A stretch of 43,501 nucleotides of DNA from Mansonella perstans (GCA_037074765.1 JBAMDO010000311.1:1-43501); one strand, 5' to 3'. Counted from the first letter of the stretch, positions 1-12,310 are shown. Notes: a model not told the origin generated them from the letters alone. Program-made: numbers and translations.

Positions 1-334
1 TTTATCAATTTGATAATAATTGAGTATAGCATAGCAAAAGTATTGGCCAATTTTATCAAGGTAAAATATTGAAAGATCATAAAGGTTAATTTATTAACTC
101 TTGTAATTAACAGCGATAATTACTTTGCAAATTCTTAGAAAATTCATAAGATGATGCAAATTTAGAGTATTTAATCGTAAAAAAATGCTGAAGAATTATC
201 AAAATAATAAATATATTAGATGAAATTACAGTCCTCTGTTACTTTTATTAAAATTTGAAAAAAGTGATAAGATTTACAGGAATACAGTACTTCCCTTTGC
301 AATAATGATATCACTGATAATGGTAGCTGGTCTT

Positions 335-569
335 TATCACAATCCATCATTTGACAAAGAGTGATTTTGTTCATTTGATATATGATAGAATGAATGTTTC
401 ATTGTTCCTTCCCTTGCATAAAATTTTTTCCTGAAATGATTAAGAACCATTTCTTCATTCGTACTCATGACATCGCAGAAATGCGAGGTATCCTGACCAG
501 TATATCCTGATGCATCGTGAGGACACTTTGAGAACTCATAGATTGAATGGATGCCATTCTTCTTGATCT
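335..569 (-). CDS. possible minus-strand exon, unknown protein
   Basis: On the minus strand a frame stays open for about 78 codons and ends at a TGA. It is visibly richer in G+C and more complex than its surroundings. The translation is polar and mixed rather than the usual Phe/Ile/Lys noise: it includes HSIYEFSKCPHDASGYTGQD, then SHFCDVMSTNEEMVLNHFRK, and ends in HISNEQNHSLSNDGL. I do not recognise the family. No good 3' splice site is evident at its upstream edge; a TTTTTCAG lies further upstream on that strand, but a stop falls between. It could be the last exon of a divergent neighbour, a decayed insertion (for example bacterial or organellar DNA), or conserved noncoding DNA. The plus strand over the same stretch has only a roughly 29-codon open frame. 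Confidence 0.3.
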
Positions 570-1532
570 CAAGTGTATTTTACCATCAAAAAAAAGTAAT
601 TTTAAATAATTATATCTGAAAAATTGCGTTCAATATATGACATAGCCTTAAAAGAAATAGATAGCAAACATGTTAAACAGTGATGTAAACAATTAATGCA
701 AAACCAAACAACAACGAAATGAAGTTAGCATAAATATGCTAAATGAAAAATATAATAAGTTTTAAAAAAGCTTAATTCACTTAAAATGAAAATGAAATTA
801 GTCACCACATTTTCAACAATTATTTTCTTGAGAAATATCAAAAAAATTGGTACTTATTTGAAGTGGCAAAAATGATATTGACAAGAAATGTTTTATTTAT
901 CTTTTTTTTTTTTTAATTAATTAAAATCTAAATTTGTAACTCATAATTGTTAATGTTTAATAATTTCATCAGTTTCAAACAAGAAAAAAATTTGAATTGG
1001 AATATAAAGCATGGTGTTCGGTGAATAAGATCATAAAGGATAAATAGGTTTTTATTACTTCTTTGTTTGTTATTTGCTTAATTAAATTAATTTGTTTACT
1101 AATTTTCTATTTCTAATTATGATTTTAGCTGTTTCGTTTGGTATGTTTTAAAATTAAATTTTATATGTTCATTAAACTTTATAAGTTGTTTTTTTTCCAT
1201 AGGCTTTTTTCTCTAGTTTTTTTTTTACCTTTCTTTTCTTTTGCATTGCTTTCTAAACTCTTTATTTTTACGTTTTTTTTTCTTCTTTTTTATTTGTTTT
1301 TTTTGTTCGCTTTTTTTCAGGTTTTTTATTAATCGGCGCAGAATGATTGTGAACAGGTAAGCGTAAGATGAGACATAAACCTACCAAATGATGAAATGAA
1401 TAATAATAATGATGCTACATCTCATAAGCTAAATCACCGTCTAGTCTGTTGTCGGACAAGCATTTTTTAGCTTTTCTATCATTTTTTTCTTTTTTTTTTT
1501 TTTTTTTTTTTGTGAAAAAATTTTGACAAGCA

Positions 1533-1683
1533 ACGGATAATTCATTTATTTGCTAGTTTACATGTATTGAATGACGGATACTTTATTTGTTAGCTAGCTT
1601 AATGGTACTAAGTTAGTTACAATATTAATTAGCCAAGCTTAATGTGAATAATTAACGGACACTCTATTTGTTATCTAGTTTAA
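1533..1683. repeat. degenerate 29-nt repeat, three copies
   Basis: Three related segments begin with ACGGATA or ACGGACA and run on through (C/A)TTTATTTG, a TAG core and CTAG(C/T)TTA. They start at about 1533, 1574 and 1655. They are imperfect and unevenly spaced, so this looks like an old local duplication. No function is evident. Confidence 0.5.
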
Positions 1684-2380
1684 CGTTTGATAAATGACGT
1701 GCGCGTTATATTAAATTACGTACCATATAACAACTAATATTGTCATATTCATTGAAGTTTTATTTCTTGTTTCCAATCGATGTTTTGCAATATAAAAAAT
1801 AATGATTATGAATTATTTAAAAAAATTGCTGTAAAAGTATATATTTAATTAAAACTTAAAAATTTCTTTACTAAATGAATTCCTTGCTTAACAAAATGCA
1901 TCAAAAACAACAATTCAAATTTTGTCAATTAATCGATTAGCTAACATTTACTTTTTTTTTTCTGATCACTTTTATGAATTTAATCCATTTCACTCTTTTT
2001 ATCGCGATCAACAAAAAAAAAGTAAATTAATATTCTTATTTGCTAAATTTTAATCCAATTCATACATTACGATAAATTTTTCATCTACCGTATTTTTTAT
2101 TTTGTGAATTATTCCTTTCTATTTTTTTTCCACTTTAAAAAATCTCATAAAAATTTGGTTAAATTTTTAGGTGAGATAAGGAGAAAGTAAATACAGAAAA
2201 CAGAAAAAAAAATAACTAAATGAAGCAGAAAAATTTGCATACAGAAATTTTGAAAAAAATGAATAAACTGAAAATCGCAAAATATAAAATTTCCGGATGC
2301 TAAATTATACGGTTCAAAATCTCTCAAAATTCATCATCATGTTTCTTTTTAAAAGGTTACTTTATGAAATGTCAATTGCG

Positions 2381-2671
2381 ATCATGTTATTTGATGGAGA
2401 TTGGTGATGTATTGTTTGAATGAAAAATTTTCTCAAACAAATCTGTTTTTACTTTTTTTTTGGCTGATCTATTTTCTTGAAGCCATATTGAGCTATAAAA
2501 GTTTAGTCTTATTACAGAGGGAAAATGAGAGGATAAGACAGAGAGAATGCAATCATGCTATGTGCCGAGATTGGTGATGTAATATTTGGATGAAAAATAA
2601 TCTCAAACAAATTCGTTTTTGCTTTTTTAACTGCTGATCTATTTCATTGAAGCCATATTTAGCCATAAAAG
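2381..2671 (+). repeat. two-copy direct repeat, about 120 bp at 170-bp offset
   Basis: Segments 2381-2501 and 2552-2671 are clearly homologous. Both carry GAGATTGGTGATGTA, then TTTG(A/G)ATGAAAAAT, TCTCAAACAAAT, GCTGATCTATTT and GAAGCCATATT, and end in A(G)C(T/C)ATAAAAG. They differ by scattered substitutions and small indels. About 50 bp of unrelated sequence separates them. This is a local tandem duplication upstream of the gene; any regulatory role is unknown. Confidence 0.8.
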
Positions 2672-3452
2672 CCATAAAACCATTGGCTAACCTGCTAGTA
2701 TAACTTAGGCTGAAGTTCTCTAGATTAGATCAATATCAACACCATATCTTATTCATATTTTTCATTCCAACCTTCAGGAAATGACTAATAACTGCATAAT
2801 AGACATAAGATTTTTTTCGTTAACTTTTCTTTTTGGGAAACTTCATTGAAATATCTTGGTAGATTTTTATCCTTCTAAATGGTATTTTCACCTAATAACA
2901 TTTCATTTAGTAGCAATTAATGAATAATTAAGCATGTTTAAGCGCAAATTGTGAAAAAGGCAAAGACGATGAAGAATGAGATCAGAAATCATTTTTCTTT
3001 GCTAATCCTAAAATCAAATTTGTTTGTGTCATTTTTTTCTTTACGTTATCGAAATTTAAATGAATTATTGCATTGTTAAATAAAGCCGGAAAGTATTGCC
3101 ATTTTCGTTTTTTTTTTTGGCAAATCATTAAATCAAATACTTAATATTCAATACTCGTTCATATTTAATAATGAAAATGCACTATATTATTTAATTATTA
3201 ATTATATTTAATATTATATTTAATTTTGTGCTTAATTTTTATGCATTTTATCACTTGTTCTTTTTTATCATTTTAAATCCTTAATTAGCGAAGAAACGAA
3301 AATTATCTTTAATTGATTATTAAGCTATAGTAAATTATTCGTAATTAAATTGTCACTATGGTTATAGCACTCTAAAACATGCATGTATCATGTATTTTTG
3401 CCTGGCACCATTTTCATACATCACTTCGTGCTATAACAGTCACCTGTATCAC

Positions 3453-3473
3453 GTATATCGCGTCACGATATAC
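3453..3473. other. perfect inverted repeat (8-bp arms, 5-nt loop)
   Basis: GTATATCG at 3453-3460 is the exact reverse complement of CGATATAC at 3466-3473, with loop CGTCA between. It sits in a slightly G+C-richer patch about 0.8 kb upstream of the first coding exon. It could be a protein-binding dyad, a short hairpin or chance. Confidence 0.5.
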
Positions 3474-3999
3474 TTATCGTCGTCATATATTAATCTTTGC
3501 TACAACAAATGCGTGAGCTGATCAAATAGTATAAGAAATATCTTGCGTGTTTTTTTGTATCTTGATGAAACGTCATTGTTTGCATTTACTAAATGGTAAT
3601 TTTAAAAACATTTAAAAATTAGTTAATTTTGTTTCTAATAACGGGGATGCTAATTTACCCTATAGATTAATTCGATGTCAGCAATGACATACACCATTGC
3701 CAAAACGGAAAACAATTCCAATTTTTTTTTTACTTTTGATTAATTGCTTTAATTGAATTAAATTTTGACAAATTTTATCAAAGGGAGGATTTTCATCTTT
3801 GCAAAGTTTTTTTTTTTGGCAAGATTTTATGAATGGAATTTTTGTTGTTGTTATTGTTTTTAGGACATGAAGCGATAAAAGTGTGTACAATGAGAAAAAA
3901 TGACACTTCGTATTATCAATGAAATCATACCTTGTTTTTTCCTCTTTTCCAAACTAAATCATTGTATTTGTTCTTTAGGATAAAAAAAAAAAAAAAAAA

Positions 4000-4118
4000 G
4001 TTCATTTTCAGCTCATATTTTGAAGTTTTTGAAGGAAAGGTGGAAAAAAACAAGGAAATAAAACGATAGGACAGAGCGATTAGAGATTTTTTGATCGGAA
4101 TTCATTTTTCGATAACAA

Positions 4119-4150
<32 letters not shown>

Positions 4151-4283
4151 ACAACTGCTACAACTATTGGCAATTGCTGGCATATTAATAGTTGGTACAA
4201 AGAGCAACAACAGCTAATACTACTATTACTACTAATATTACTACGATAAATCAACAGTAGCATCATAATTGTAATTATCGATC
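4000..4283 (+). promoter_or_regulatory. probable 5' leader with CAA/CAG repeat and possible splice acceptor
   Basis: A TTCATTTTCAG acceptor-like sequence ends at 4011, about 270 bases before the chosen start codon. It could be a spliced-leader trans-splice site or the end of a 5' UTR intron. A CAA/CAG run follows at about 4113-4160, then ACT-type triplets. An in-frame TAA at 4272-4274, four codons before the ATG, argues that coding does not extend upstream. Translation of the repeat in other frames (poly-Gln, poly-Cys) has no in-frame support. Confidence 0.4.
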
Positions 4284-4793
4284 ATGGATGATATATGGAT
4301 ACAAAATGGTTCAAATCCAAATAAAATATTGATGATACCAACACCGCAATCACAGCAACAATCATCATCACATCCACAAGCACATTGGAGAGTGCATCCA
4401 GCATTAAATCCACGAGAAATTTTCGGAAATTTTGGAACATTTTCAACAATTCCTTCTAGCCATAGTTCTGCAATTGCTTCATCATATTCACAACAAACAA
4501 TTCCTTCCACATCTGTGACATTATTATCATCATCATCACCATCATTAATATCGACATCATTATCGTCATCTCAACATCATCATCGTCATCAACAACAGCA
4601 ACAACAACAACAACAGCAACATCATCAAAATATTCATTCATCAGTGATGAATAAGAGTTCCGAATCGTCATCATCCATTGGTGACACGACAAGCTCAACC
4701 GGTTGCGCTACAGCAATTTCTACTGCAGCTACTATCAAGGATATGATAAAAATGAAGACTAAATCGATTGATACAACGATTTTTGAGAATTCC
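4284..4793 (+). CDS. unc-62: unc-62 exon 1: N-terminal Ser/Gln/His-rich region
   Basis: This 170-codon opening exon begins MDDIWIQNGSNPNK at a start in good context (ATCATGG), with an upstream in-frame stop close by. The composition is low-complexity: Ser-rich at about 57-125, and a His-Arg-His-poly-Gln-His stretch at about 98-114 written mostly in CAA with some CAG. It has no recognised domain; such N-termini in the family are usually disordered. The donor at 4794 (TCC|gtatgt) leaves phase 0, which matches the acceptor of exon 2, and the open frame ends soon after the donor. Assignment to unc-62 rests on strand, phase match and the absence of other good candidates, because this region is not conserved. 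C. elegans unc-62 has alternative first exons, so this may be only one of several. Confidence 0.65.
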
Positions 4794-7156
4794 GTATGTT
4801 TGATTTCTTTCAAAAATTTTCTTTCGCCTCTCGTTTAACTCAACATTAATCCTTAAAAGCAATTAGACATGATAATTAATTTTCAAAAATGTATTTTATT
4901 TTTTATTTTAATTTGTTATCAAATTTTTCGATCAAAAAGTTCTTTTTGTCAAAAAAATTCAACTAAATTTTATTTTTAAAGTCTTTCAAAAAACAACTGT
5001 CGATGATAATGGAAAAAGGAAAATAATCCAAATTAAATTTTTCCATTTTTTTTATAATAGTGAAAACAGAAATGGTAAAATTTCTTAAAATGAATGCATC
5101 AAAATGAAAATCGTTTTTCTTCATGCTTTTTTCAGTGAGATTTGTGTAAGTTGGATAAGTTGGATTTATTTCAACTGGTTTATGTTGTTATTACTGTTTG
5201 ACTTATGTTAAAATACAAATAAAAAAATTTTAATCAATAATATTTTAATTTATACAATTTTAATTAAATAGATTCGAACGAAATTTTGTTTGGTGTAAAA
5301 TTCAATTTTTCAAATTTTGTTTCAAATTTTCCCTTTAAAGGAACCCATAAAAAATTCCAGGTGGAAAGGTTCTAGTTTTTAATTAAATTAATTATTTAAT
5401 TAGTGAAACGATATGCTTAAGAATGATCCTACCTTCTTAAAATAAATTGGAATAGAATGAAATATTTTTGAAGTCTTTTCCTGTTTTCTAGATTAACTGT
5501 TGATTAATCTTAATAATTTTCCGATTTTTTTCCTGTCCTTCTCTCTTTCTTATTTTTTTCTTTTTTCTCTTTCTTTTTCAATGATATATAGTGCTAATTT
5601 TAAATGCTGGAATTAGTGTAATGCTCTTTTGTTGTATAATTTATTTATCTTTTCATTTTAATTTCCAATTACTCGATAATTGTTTAATTTTTCCAATTCC
5701 CATTGCAACAGAATCATTCATCAAATATATATATATATATATGTATTCTCTATTATTAAAAATTAAAAATTAATCTTAATGAGTAATCAAATAATTAGCA
5801 AATATGCCATGTTTATCATTAAAAGACATTTGTTTTTAACTTTAATACACGAAAAAAGAAAAATAATTAATTGTAATTTAATTGTTTGCTGAACAACACA
5901 AACAATTTTAGCAATTAAAGTGATTAATAGTGATTAAGTGTGCTAATTAATTGTTACTCTATCATCACATACAAATCCGCATGTAATTCTATGTAATCAA
6001 TCATAATGATTATAAATGAAAAAAAAAATATAACGCAAACATTTTGTGAGAGCAGGCGGGAAATATTGGATTGAAAGTATGTTTGTTTGTTTGTTCATCG
6101 AACAAATTGTGATGAATAGTAGTCTACCTATGAAGTGTAATATAAATGATGTTATGTTTACTTGTCAGATTACGATAATAAACATCCATTTATCTTTCCA
6201 GAACTTTTTCACTTCTTTCAACATTTGTTTTATTCACAAAATTTTTGTTTCAACAAGGTTTGGTTGATTGGATGAATGGATGAATGAATGAATGGTTGTG
6301 ATGACAAGTGAAATGAGAAATAATTTGATTGGATTGTTTTTAACTGATTGAATTATTGATTAATGTTAGCTGTCATTTTGAGTAATATTAATGGTATTTA
6401 TCGCGGGACCGCTAAATTTAGCGTTAATTTATGTAACAATTAATTTTTCCTTTTTGCTTCTTTAATTAAACTAGCTTAGACAAAAAAAAATGTACATATA
6501 TATCTTAATAAAATACTTGCTGTATGATTTGTATGTTTCATTTGTTGATGATAATAATGATAGTGATAGTGATTATAAATGATAATGATGTTAACGATGA
6601 TTTATTGTTAATAATTTGAATGATAGTTTTAAAAGCTATTAGTTGCATTTGAAAAATTTATAATTATTAGTAATTTGGATAACATTGATAATTTCAAGTA
6701 ATTTCTAATTAATCATTTATAATTTAAATGAATTGTTACAAGTGCTAATTGCCAAATAATTTTAATAGTTTGCAAAGTGTCTAAGATAAAAATTCAAATA
6801 GTTTTATGAATGTAGCATAGAAGAGATATGAATTTTATTTTAGCGCAAAATTTCTTCCATCTCATCTATTGCTTTTATCTCAATATTTGAATCAAACTTC
6901 AATCTCTCTTTTAACTCTTTGTAAAATTATTGAGAGAAGTATATGAGTTATTGACATTTTAAGTACACAAAATATGTTTAGTCAATTTTAGTCATATACA
7001 TATCCCAAAGCGCAATTAATACATCAGTCAAGATATCGCATATTGATAACGATTAGTATGCTTCTTTTCAAAATTATCTCTGGTGTGAAGAAAAGCCTAG
7101 AAGATTTGGTAATCAAAGTTTATATCGATAAAGTTTCCTCAAATAAATGAAATATG

Positions 7157-7157
<1 letters not shown>

Positions 7158-7188
<31 letters not shown>

Positions 7189-7321
7189 TTACTACTACTA
7201 CTACTACTATTACTACTACTACTACTATTATTACTACTACTACTACTATTATTATTACTATTACTACTACTACTACTACATCTACTAACTATTACTGCTA
7301 CTATAATATCTACTACTACTA
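7158..7321. repeat. (ACT)n trinucleotide microsatellite
   Basis: About 160 bp of near-continuous ACT/ATT triplets in intron 1. It produces long artefactual frames of poly-Leu on the plus strand and poly-Ser on the minus strand. Confidence 0.95.
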
Positions 7322-10300
7322 TTGTTATTGCCATTTTACTTAGTACGATGATAATATGGAAAAGAAATGTTTTTCAAATTTTTACATTCCCCATAAAAAT
7401 CTTTCTCTCATCTCTCCTAAACAGCTATATCAATCTGATTTATAATCCAATTTACATTCCAATTTGTCCATTTCTCGCCTCGTAATCTCTCTGTCTTCCT
7501 TCATGCTCCATTCCTCTTTTCAACAACTATCCTTAAAACTTTCATTGCTTTCCTATCCGGTTATCCTTTTCCATATTTTTTTCTTTCCTGATTTTTATTT
7601 CCATCATTTAAAATCAATCAAAAAACAATTTTAACCTTATCAACAAAAAAAAAAAAAAAAAAAAAGAAATGAGATTGATTTGCTATTTCGTTTATCTGAA
7701 ATTAATATCGAATTTTTTTTTAAATTTGAATAAAAATTTTAAAATATTTTTGATTTTAATTTGAAAAATAAACATTTCTTGTTCACCTATTTATTCTATA
7801 ATATCTTTTAGTATATTGAAATTCACTCATTTATTACAATCTCATAAATTTTTTGCTTTTTCTTCCGAACTGTTTGCTTAAGTTATTTGAACAAAATTAA
7901 AACTTCCAATTGAATTCAAATTTTAAGTGCCTTTTTTATTTATTATTATCATATTCAGTAGTAGTAGTAAATGAGGTCCAATTAATATTAACTATAAATG
8001 GTGATTTTTTTCAAATTTTACAGAATCAAGTGTTTTTTTTTTTTTTTTTTGTGTTAATCAAATAATAAATGACACATATTTATATATTTGAATTCCTTAC
8101 ATTCATTTCGCTTTTTTGAAATAATAATAAAGTAACGATATATTGGATAACTTCAGGAAAGTTTTTTTTTTTTTTTTTAAATTTCAAATTTAATTCTTAA
8201 TCGTTCTCTCCGTTATATTAAATATTTCCTTTCTCTTTTATCTATTAGTTTATTTATTCTCTATTATTACTTTTTTTTTTCTGTTATTCTATTCGTATAT
8301 TTAATATCGTTTCCTGCATTAAACTTCATTGAACAAAACTATTTTCTTTTTTCTACAAATTTTCAGATTTTATCATATTCTCCCGAGATTTCCTATCATA
8401 TTCTTATTTTTATTTTTCCCAACTTTTCTCATCATATTCAATTCAATTTTTAGATTAAAATAATAGAAAAAACGAGAAAGAGAGAGAGAGAGGGAGATTT
8501 CAGAAGAAAAAGAGACTATTGAAAGGAGAGGTAAAATAACGACAGGAAGGTAAATTGAAGTGAAGAGGAAAGAGAAAAAAAGGAAAAATATAAGAGAGAG
8601 AGAGAGAGTGGTTTTGCAAAAAAAAAAATAGGACTGATTTAAGATCACAATGTAAGTCATTAATCATTTTTTTTTTTTATTTTTCCCTTCAATTATTGCC
8701 ATCTCAATGCATTTTCACCTATTCTCAACCTTTTCTAGGAAAAACGAAAAAATAAAATTGAATGAAAAAAAAAATTTGCTTAAAAAAAATTTGCTTTTTT
8801 TTTTTTTATATTCATTATTAATATGAAATTTCCACTTAAAAAAAAACATCCTTCCTTTTTTTTCTTATTCTTTATTTTTTCATTCATTTCATTTCAACAT
8901 GAAATTAATTAATGAATAAAATTTTAGGAAAAATAATCAATTTCCAATAAAAGCAGATTCAATGATTTAAGCTACATTTATTAAAATACACTTTGTGCTA
9001 CTTCAAAATGCTAAATTTTAAATGAAATTTGAAAAAAAAAAATTGAAAATATTCATGTATCACATACATTTTCTTTCTTTTAACCCATTTTGCTTCCATT
9101 GTCTCTCGCCGTCTCTGCCTACCCTTCACTCTCATCCTTTCTCTTATTTCTATTAATTAACTAAATTAACATCGAATAGCATCAATTTAAGCCAAGTGAT
9201 GAGCTTTTTCATTGGCTTATTTGAAAGTGTAGGATTAGAGAAATCATATCCAAAAAGTGATGCAATTAAATTCAAATTCATTCAATAATTTCAATCTTCT
9301 TTATTTTGTCTAATAAAGAAAATTCAATCAAATTTTGAAATTTATTTTACACTGAAATTTTTTTTTTTGAAACAAATGAAAGAGAAAAATGATAAGAATG
9401 GTAAATTTATGCCAATTTCCCGCGATAACGTGATGTGCTTTATCAACATCTATCTCATAATTAATCGTTTATCCAATCAAATTAATGAGACAAAATTTCA
9501 TTTTCTCTGTAATTCACTTTGCTAAAAATGCTAAAATGAAATTTGCAATTTGAAATTAATTACTAATTGAAAGGAGCAAAATAGAAAAAAAGTGAAAAAA
9601 AAAGAAGGATAACGATTGTAGCAATATTTTAGTTTGTACCAATTTCAACTAATTCCATTAAAATTCCAGAAAAAAAAAAGAAACGATCAATACTGTCATC
9701 AATATGGCCTAGGCTTTGTGACATCATTGAATTCTTTTTGATTGTTTAAGCTGAATTTTTGCCAAAAACAAACAAACTTTTATTCAATTAATGAAATGAT
9801 AAAGAAAAAACCAGGGAAAATGTATTAAACTTGGTTAAGTAGAAATTTTGTAAATTTTCATATAACTGACAAAATTTTCAAAATAAATCAAATTTTTCAT
9901 AATAATATGATAACAATGATAATAACAATAGTAATGAATACTAGTGATTACATTAATATTTGTCCTTATCATATCAGAATATATGACATGAAAGCAAAAA
10001 AATGAATAAAATATTATTGGAGTAATTAAGTAGTATTACGATTAGTAATTATTACTAGCAATAGTTCTTTTCCGTAATTAATTATAATATTCACCATAAA
10101 TTGTTGATTAGACGTATAGCAATGAGGATAGAATAAACTTTACGAAATTATTAATTTTCTATTATTCAATTCAAAATTATATTGCCAAAGTTGATTTTTT
10201 TTTTTTTTTCCTTTCTCTCTTTACTTTTTTCATTTTTATATTTCATAGATTAATTACTTTTATTATTATTAATTAAAAATTTGTAAACATATTCATATAT

Positions 10301-10393
10301 GAATATTTAAAGGTGTAAAATAGCGTAGAATGAGGTAGGAAGTGGTGAGAGTAGGAGAGAGTAGGTGGTATGATACATTTTCCTTCATGTTGA

Positions 10394-10702
10394 AATCATC
10401 ATTGTTGTCATCGTTGCTATCATCTTTATCATCACTCTCACTATCACTACTAATACAACTACTAATACTACTATTACTACTACTAACATTATTAATACTA
10501 CTAAATATCACACTAATAACACTTTTACTATACTCAACAATTCATCACTATTATTATTATTATCAACTATTCCTAATAGCACTACTAACATTACTATAAC
10601 TATTATTGCTATCAACGCTGACGCTATTATTACTACTAAACTTATATTACTAAATATCACTTTTATTGTAATCATCATCACTAATATTATTATCACTATC
10701 TT
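10394..10702. repeat. degenerate ACT/ATT/ATC triplet tract
   Basis: A 300-bp tract built from ACTACT, ATTATT and ATCATC blocks in a shared triplet register. Longer internal echoes occur, such as TACTAAATATCAC at about 10499 and 10649. It is an aged microsatellite rather than coding sequence. Confidence 0.85.
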
Positions 10703-10704
10703 GA

Positions 10705-11060
10705 ACTACCGTAATCCGAGGAAAGCGGTAGCAATTCAATCGGTCACGATGTCAGCGGGTTTTATTGCAATAAGATGAAGGAAAGGGATAGACTGATATG
10801 TTGAAAGAGGAAGGAAGTGTAGTAGTAATAGTAAGATCACAGACATTTAGATGGTCGATATGGTGATACTGCCGTTATTGTTGTTTGGTATATGTATCGC
10901 ATGTAGATGTCTGACTTTGTATGTGTACGTACGCCGTGTATGTATTGGATGTGCATCTTTGGGGTGGTGTCCCTAAACGACGGCAGCATTAGACGGACGG
11001 GTACGAAGCTATCAATCATTGGGTGCCAATCGACTACCTCTCTCTCTATCAATCCACCCA
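10705..11060. other. G+C-richer complex island in intron 1
   Basis: This stretch stands out from the surrounding A+T repeats by composition and complexity (for example CCGTAATCCGAGGAAAGCGG, and GACGGCAGCATTAGACGGAC near 10980). Both strands carry frames: a plus frame opens MSDFVCVRTPCMYWMC at 10907, and a minus frame runs 11061 to 10837 with MGGLIEREVVDWHPM. Neither matches a family I know. On the plus strand ATGTCTGACTTT is followed at once by GTATGT at 10919, in the phase needed to join exon 2, so a four-residue alternative first exon is conceivable. Other readings are an enhancer, a noncoding RNA or an inserted fragment. Confidence 0.35.
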
Positions 11061-11711
11061 TTCCTCCTCCCTTCTCTTTAGCCTTTTCTCTTTTCTCGAA
11101 TGGAACCGAACCAAATCGAATCGAATTAAATTCAATTCAGTTCAAATCGAATCAAATGGAATTTTTTGATTTAAAATTCAAATCGGATCAAAAAAAAAAA
11201 AAAATTGGAATTTCGATCTCCTTTTTTTTTTCTCTCAAAGAATTATTTTCTTATTTTTAATTTCAATTACATTATATTATTTTATTTAGATTTTAATATT
11301 TGAAATTAAATAACAATTTTTTTTAAACATATATAAAAAAATTTGAACGATGTTTGAATAAATAATTTTTTTCATGCTGCTTTTTACCACTTAACCTTTA
11401 ACCTCCTTCTTCATTCTTTCTTCCGTCTGTTTCTTACATTGTAAAGAATTTTTATTTAAAAGAAGAAACGAAAAAAAAAAAAAAAAAAAAAAAAAGAGAA
11501 GGACAAATGATTGGTGAACGGCAAAACGGGGAAGCGCGGGGAATTGATAGGTGAAGAGAGGAAAAGGAAAGTTTTGATAATAGATACGTTTTGATCATTG
11601 GGTAATATAAATCATTATTAGGATAACGCGATGATATTTTATAATGGGACAGGGATGATAATAAGTGGAAAAGAATGATCGGGAAGTGGGAACATGTAGG
11701 AACATGAGAGC

Positions 11712-11740
11712 GGGGAAGAGCGGGGGAGGAGGTGGGGGGG
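11712..11740 (+). other. G-quadruplex-type G tract
   Basis: Runs of four, five and seven G are separated by six- and seven-base loops, and the last run can split into two triplets, so the G3+N1-7 pattern is satisfied on the plus (transcribed-sense) strand. It sits in a locally purine-rich, G-rich stretch in an otherwise G-poor intron. Confidence 0.6.
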
Positions 11741-12110
11741 TTACAATATGGGAGGTATAAAGTATTAGATGTAAAAGGATACACACATACCCATCACCCA
11801 CCCACACTCTTGTCATTCAACACATCTTGTCAATTTCAACTTGCTAAAATTATTACATGATAATAATTGTTTAAATCGATGATGCTAATATTTATATCAA
11901 ATAAAAATGATATAACAATAAGCATTTGCAAGATGATCATTATCATGATCATTATTGTTCATCATCTTTATCATTTTTCGTTGTCAACATTGTTACAATT
12001 TATCATCGTTATCATAGATAATTGATTGCAGTTATTACATTGACAATGATGAAAAAGGAAAATTCTTTCTCTCTCATCATCTTTTACATCCTTCTCTTTT
12101 CATCCTTCAC

Positions 12111-12310
12111 ACTCATAATTACTTCAGGAAAAAAAGTATCGATAAAAAAAAAAAAAAAAAAAATATCAGGTATTTTATGAAAAATTGGATAATATCAGGT
12201 ATAATACGGTGAGGAATATATCAGGTATATATCATCCTTTTTCTATCTCATAATTATTTCAGGAAAAATGTACAGATAAAGGAATATTAGGTATTTATGA
12301 AGAGGAAATA
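12111..12310. repeat. diverged two-copy repeat with recurring ATATCAGGTA motif
   Basis: CTCATAATTA(C/T)TTCAGGAAAAA followed by a GATAAA-containing segment occurs at about 12112 and again at about 12247. The short motif ATATCAGGTA or ATATTAGGTA recurs at about 12163, 12191, 12219 and 12283, with another near 12651. This appears to be local duplication with decay. Confidence 0.55.

Larger units (their letters stand above)
1..3999. other. upstream A+T-rich region
   Basis: Sequence 5' of the first recognised coding exon: mostly A+T-rich with long T runs (for example 1490-1511) and chance reading frames rich in Phe, Leu and Ile. The exceptions, listed separately, are a possible minus-strand exon near 335-569, a degenerate triplicated motif near 1533-1683, a duplicated segment at 2381-2671 and a hairpin at 3453-3473. 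It may contain promoter sequence or an earlier noncoding exon, but no TATA box or initiator could be assigned with confidence. Confidence 0.6.

Noticed and set aside
4013..4210. Minus-strand poly-Cys frame
   Set aside because: It is the reverse reading of the CAA/CAG leader repeat.
4241..4698. Minus-strand frames opposite exon 1
   Set aside because: They are antisense shadows of the Ser/Gln/His-rich exon, rich in Asp/Val from CAT/ATC triplets.
5270..5282. GATTCGAA motif resembling a tRNA T-loop (also near 41818)
   Set aside because: No acceptor stem, D-loop or anticodon stem could be folded around either copy.
7147..7485. 112-codon poly-Leu open frame
   Set aside because: It is the translation of an (ACT)n microsatellite; the minus strand gives poly-Ser. 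No splice or start support.
11471..11495. Long A run considered as the tail of a retroposon (also near 18581, 28810 and 32572)
   Set aside because: No upstream reverse-transcriptase or RNA-gene sequence and no clear target-site duplication; homopolymers are common throughout the window.
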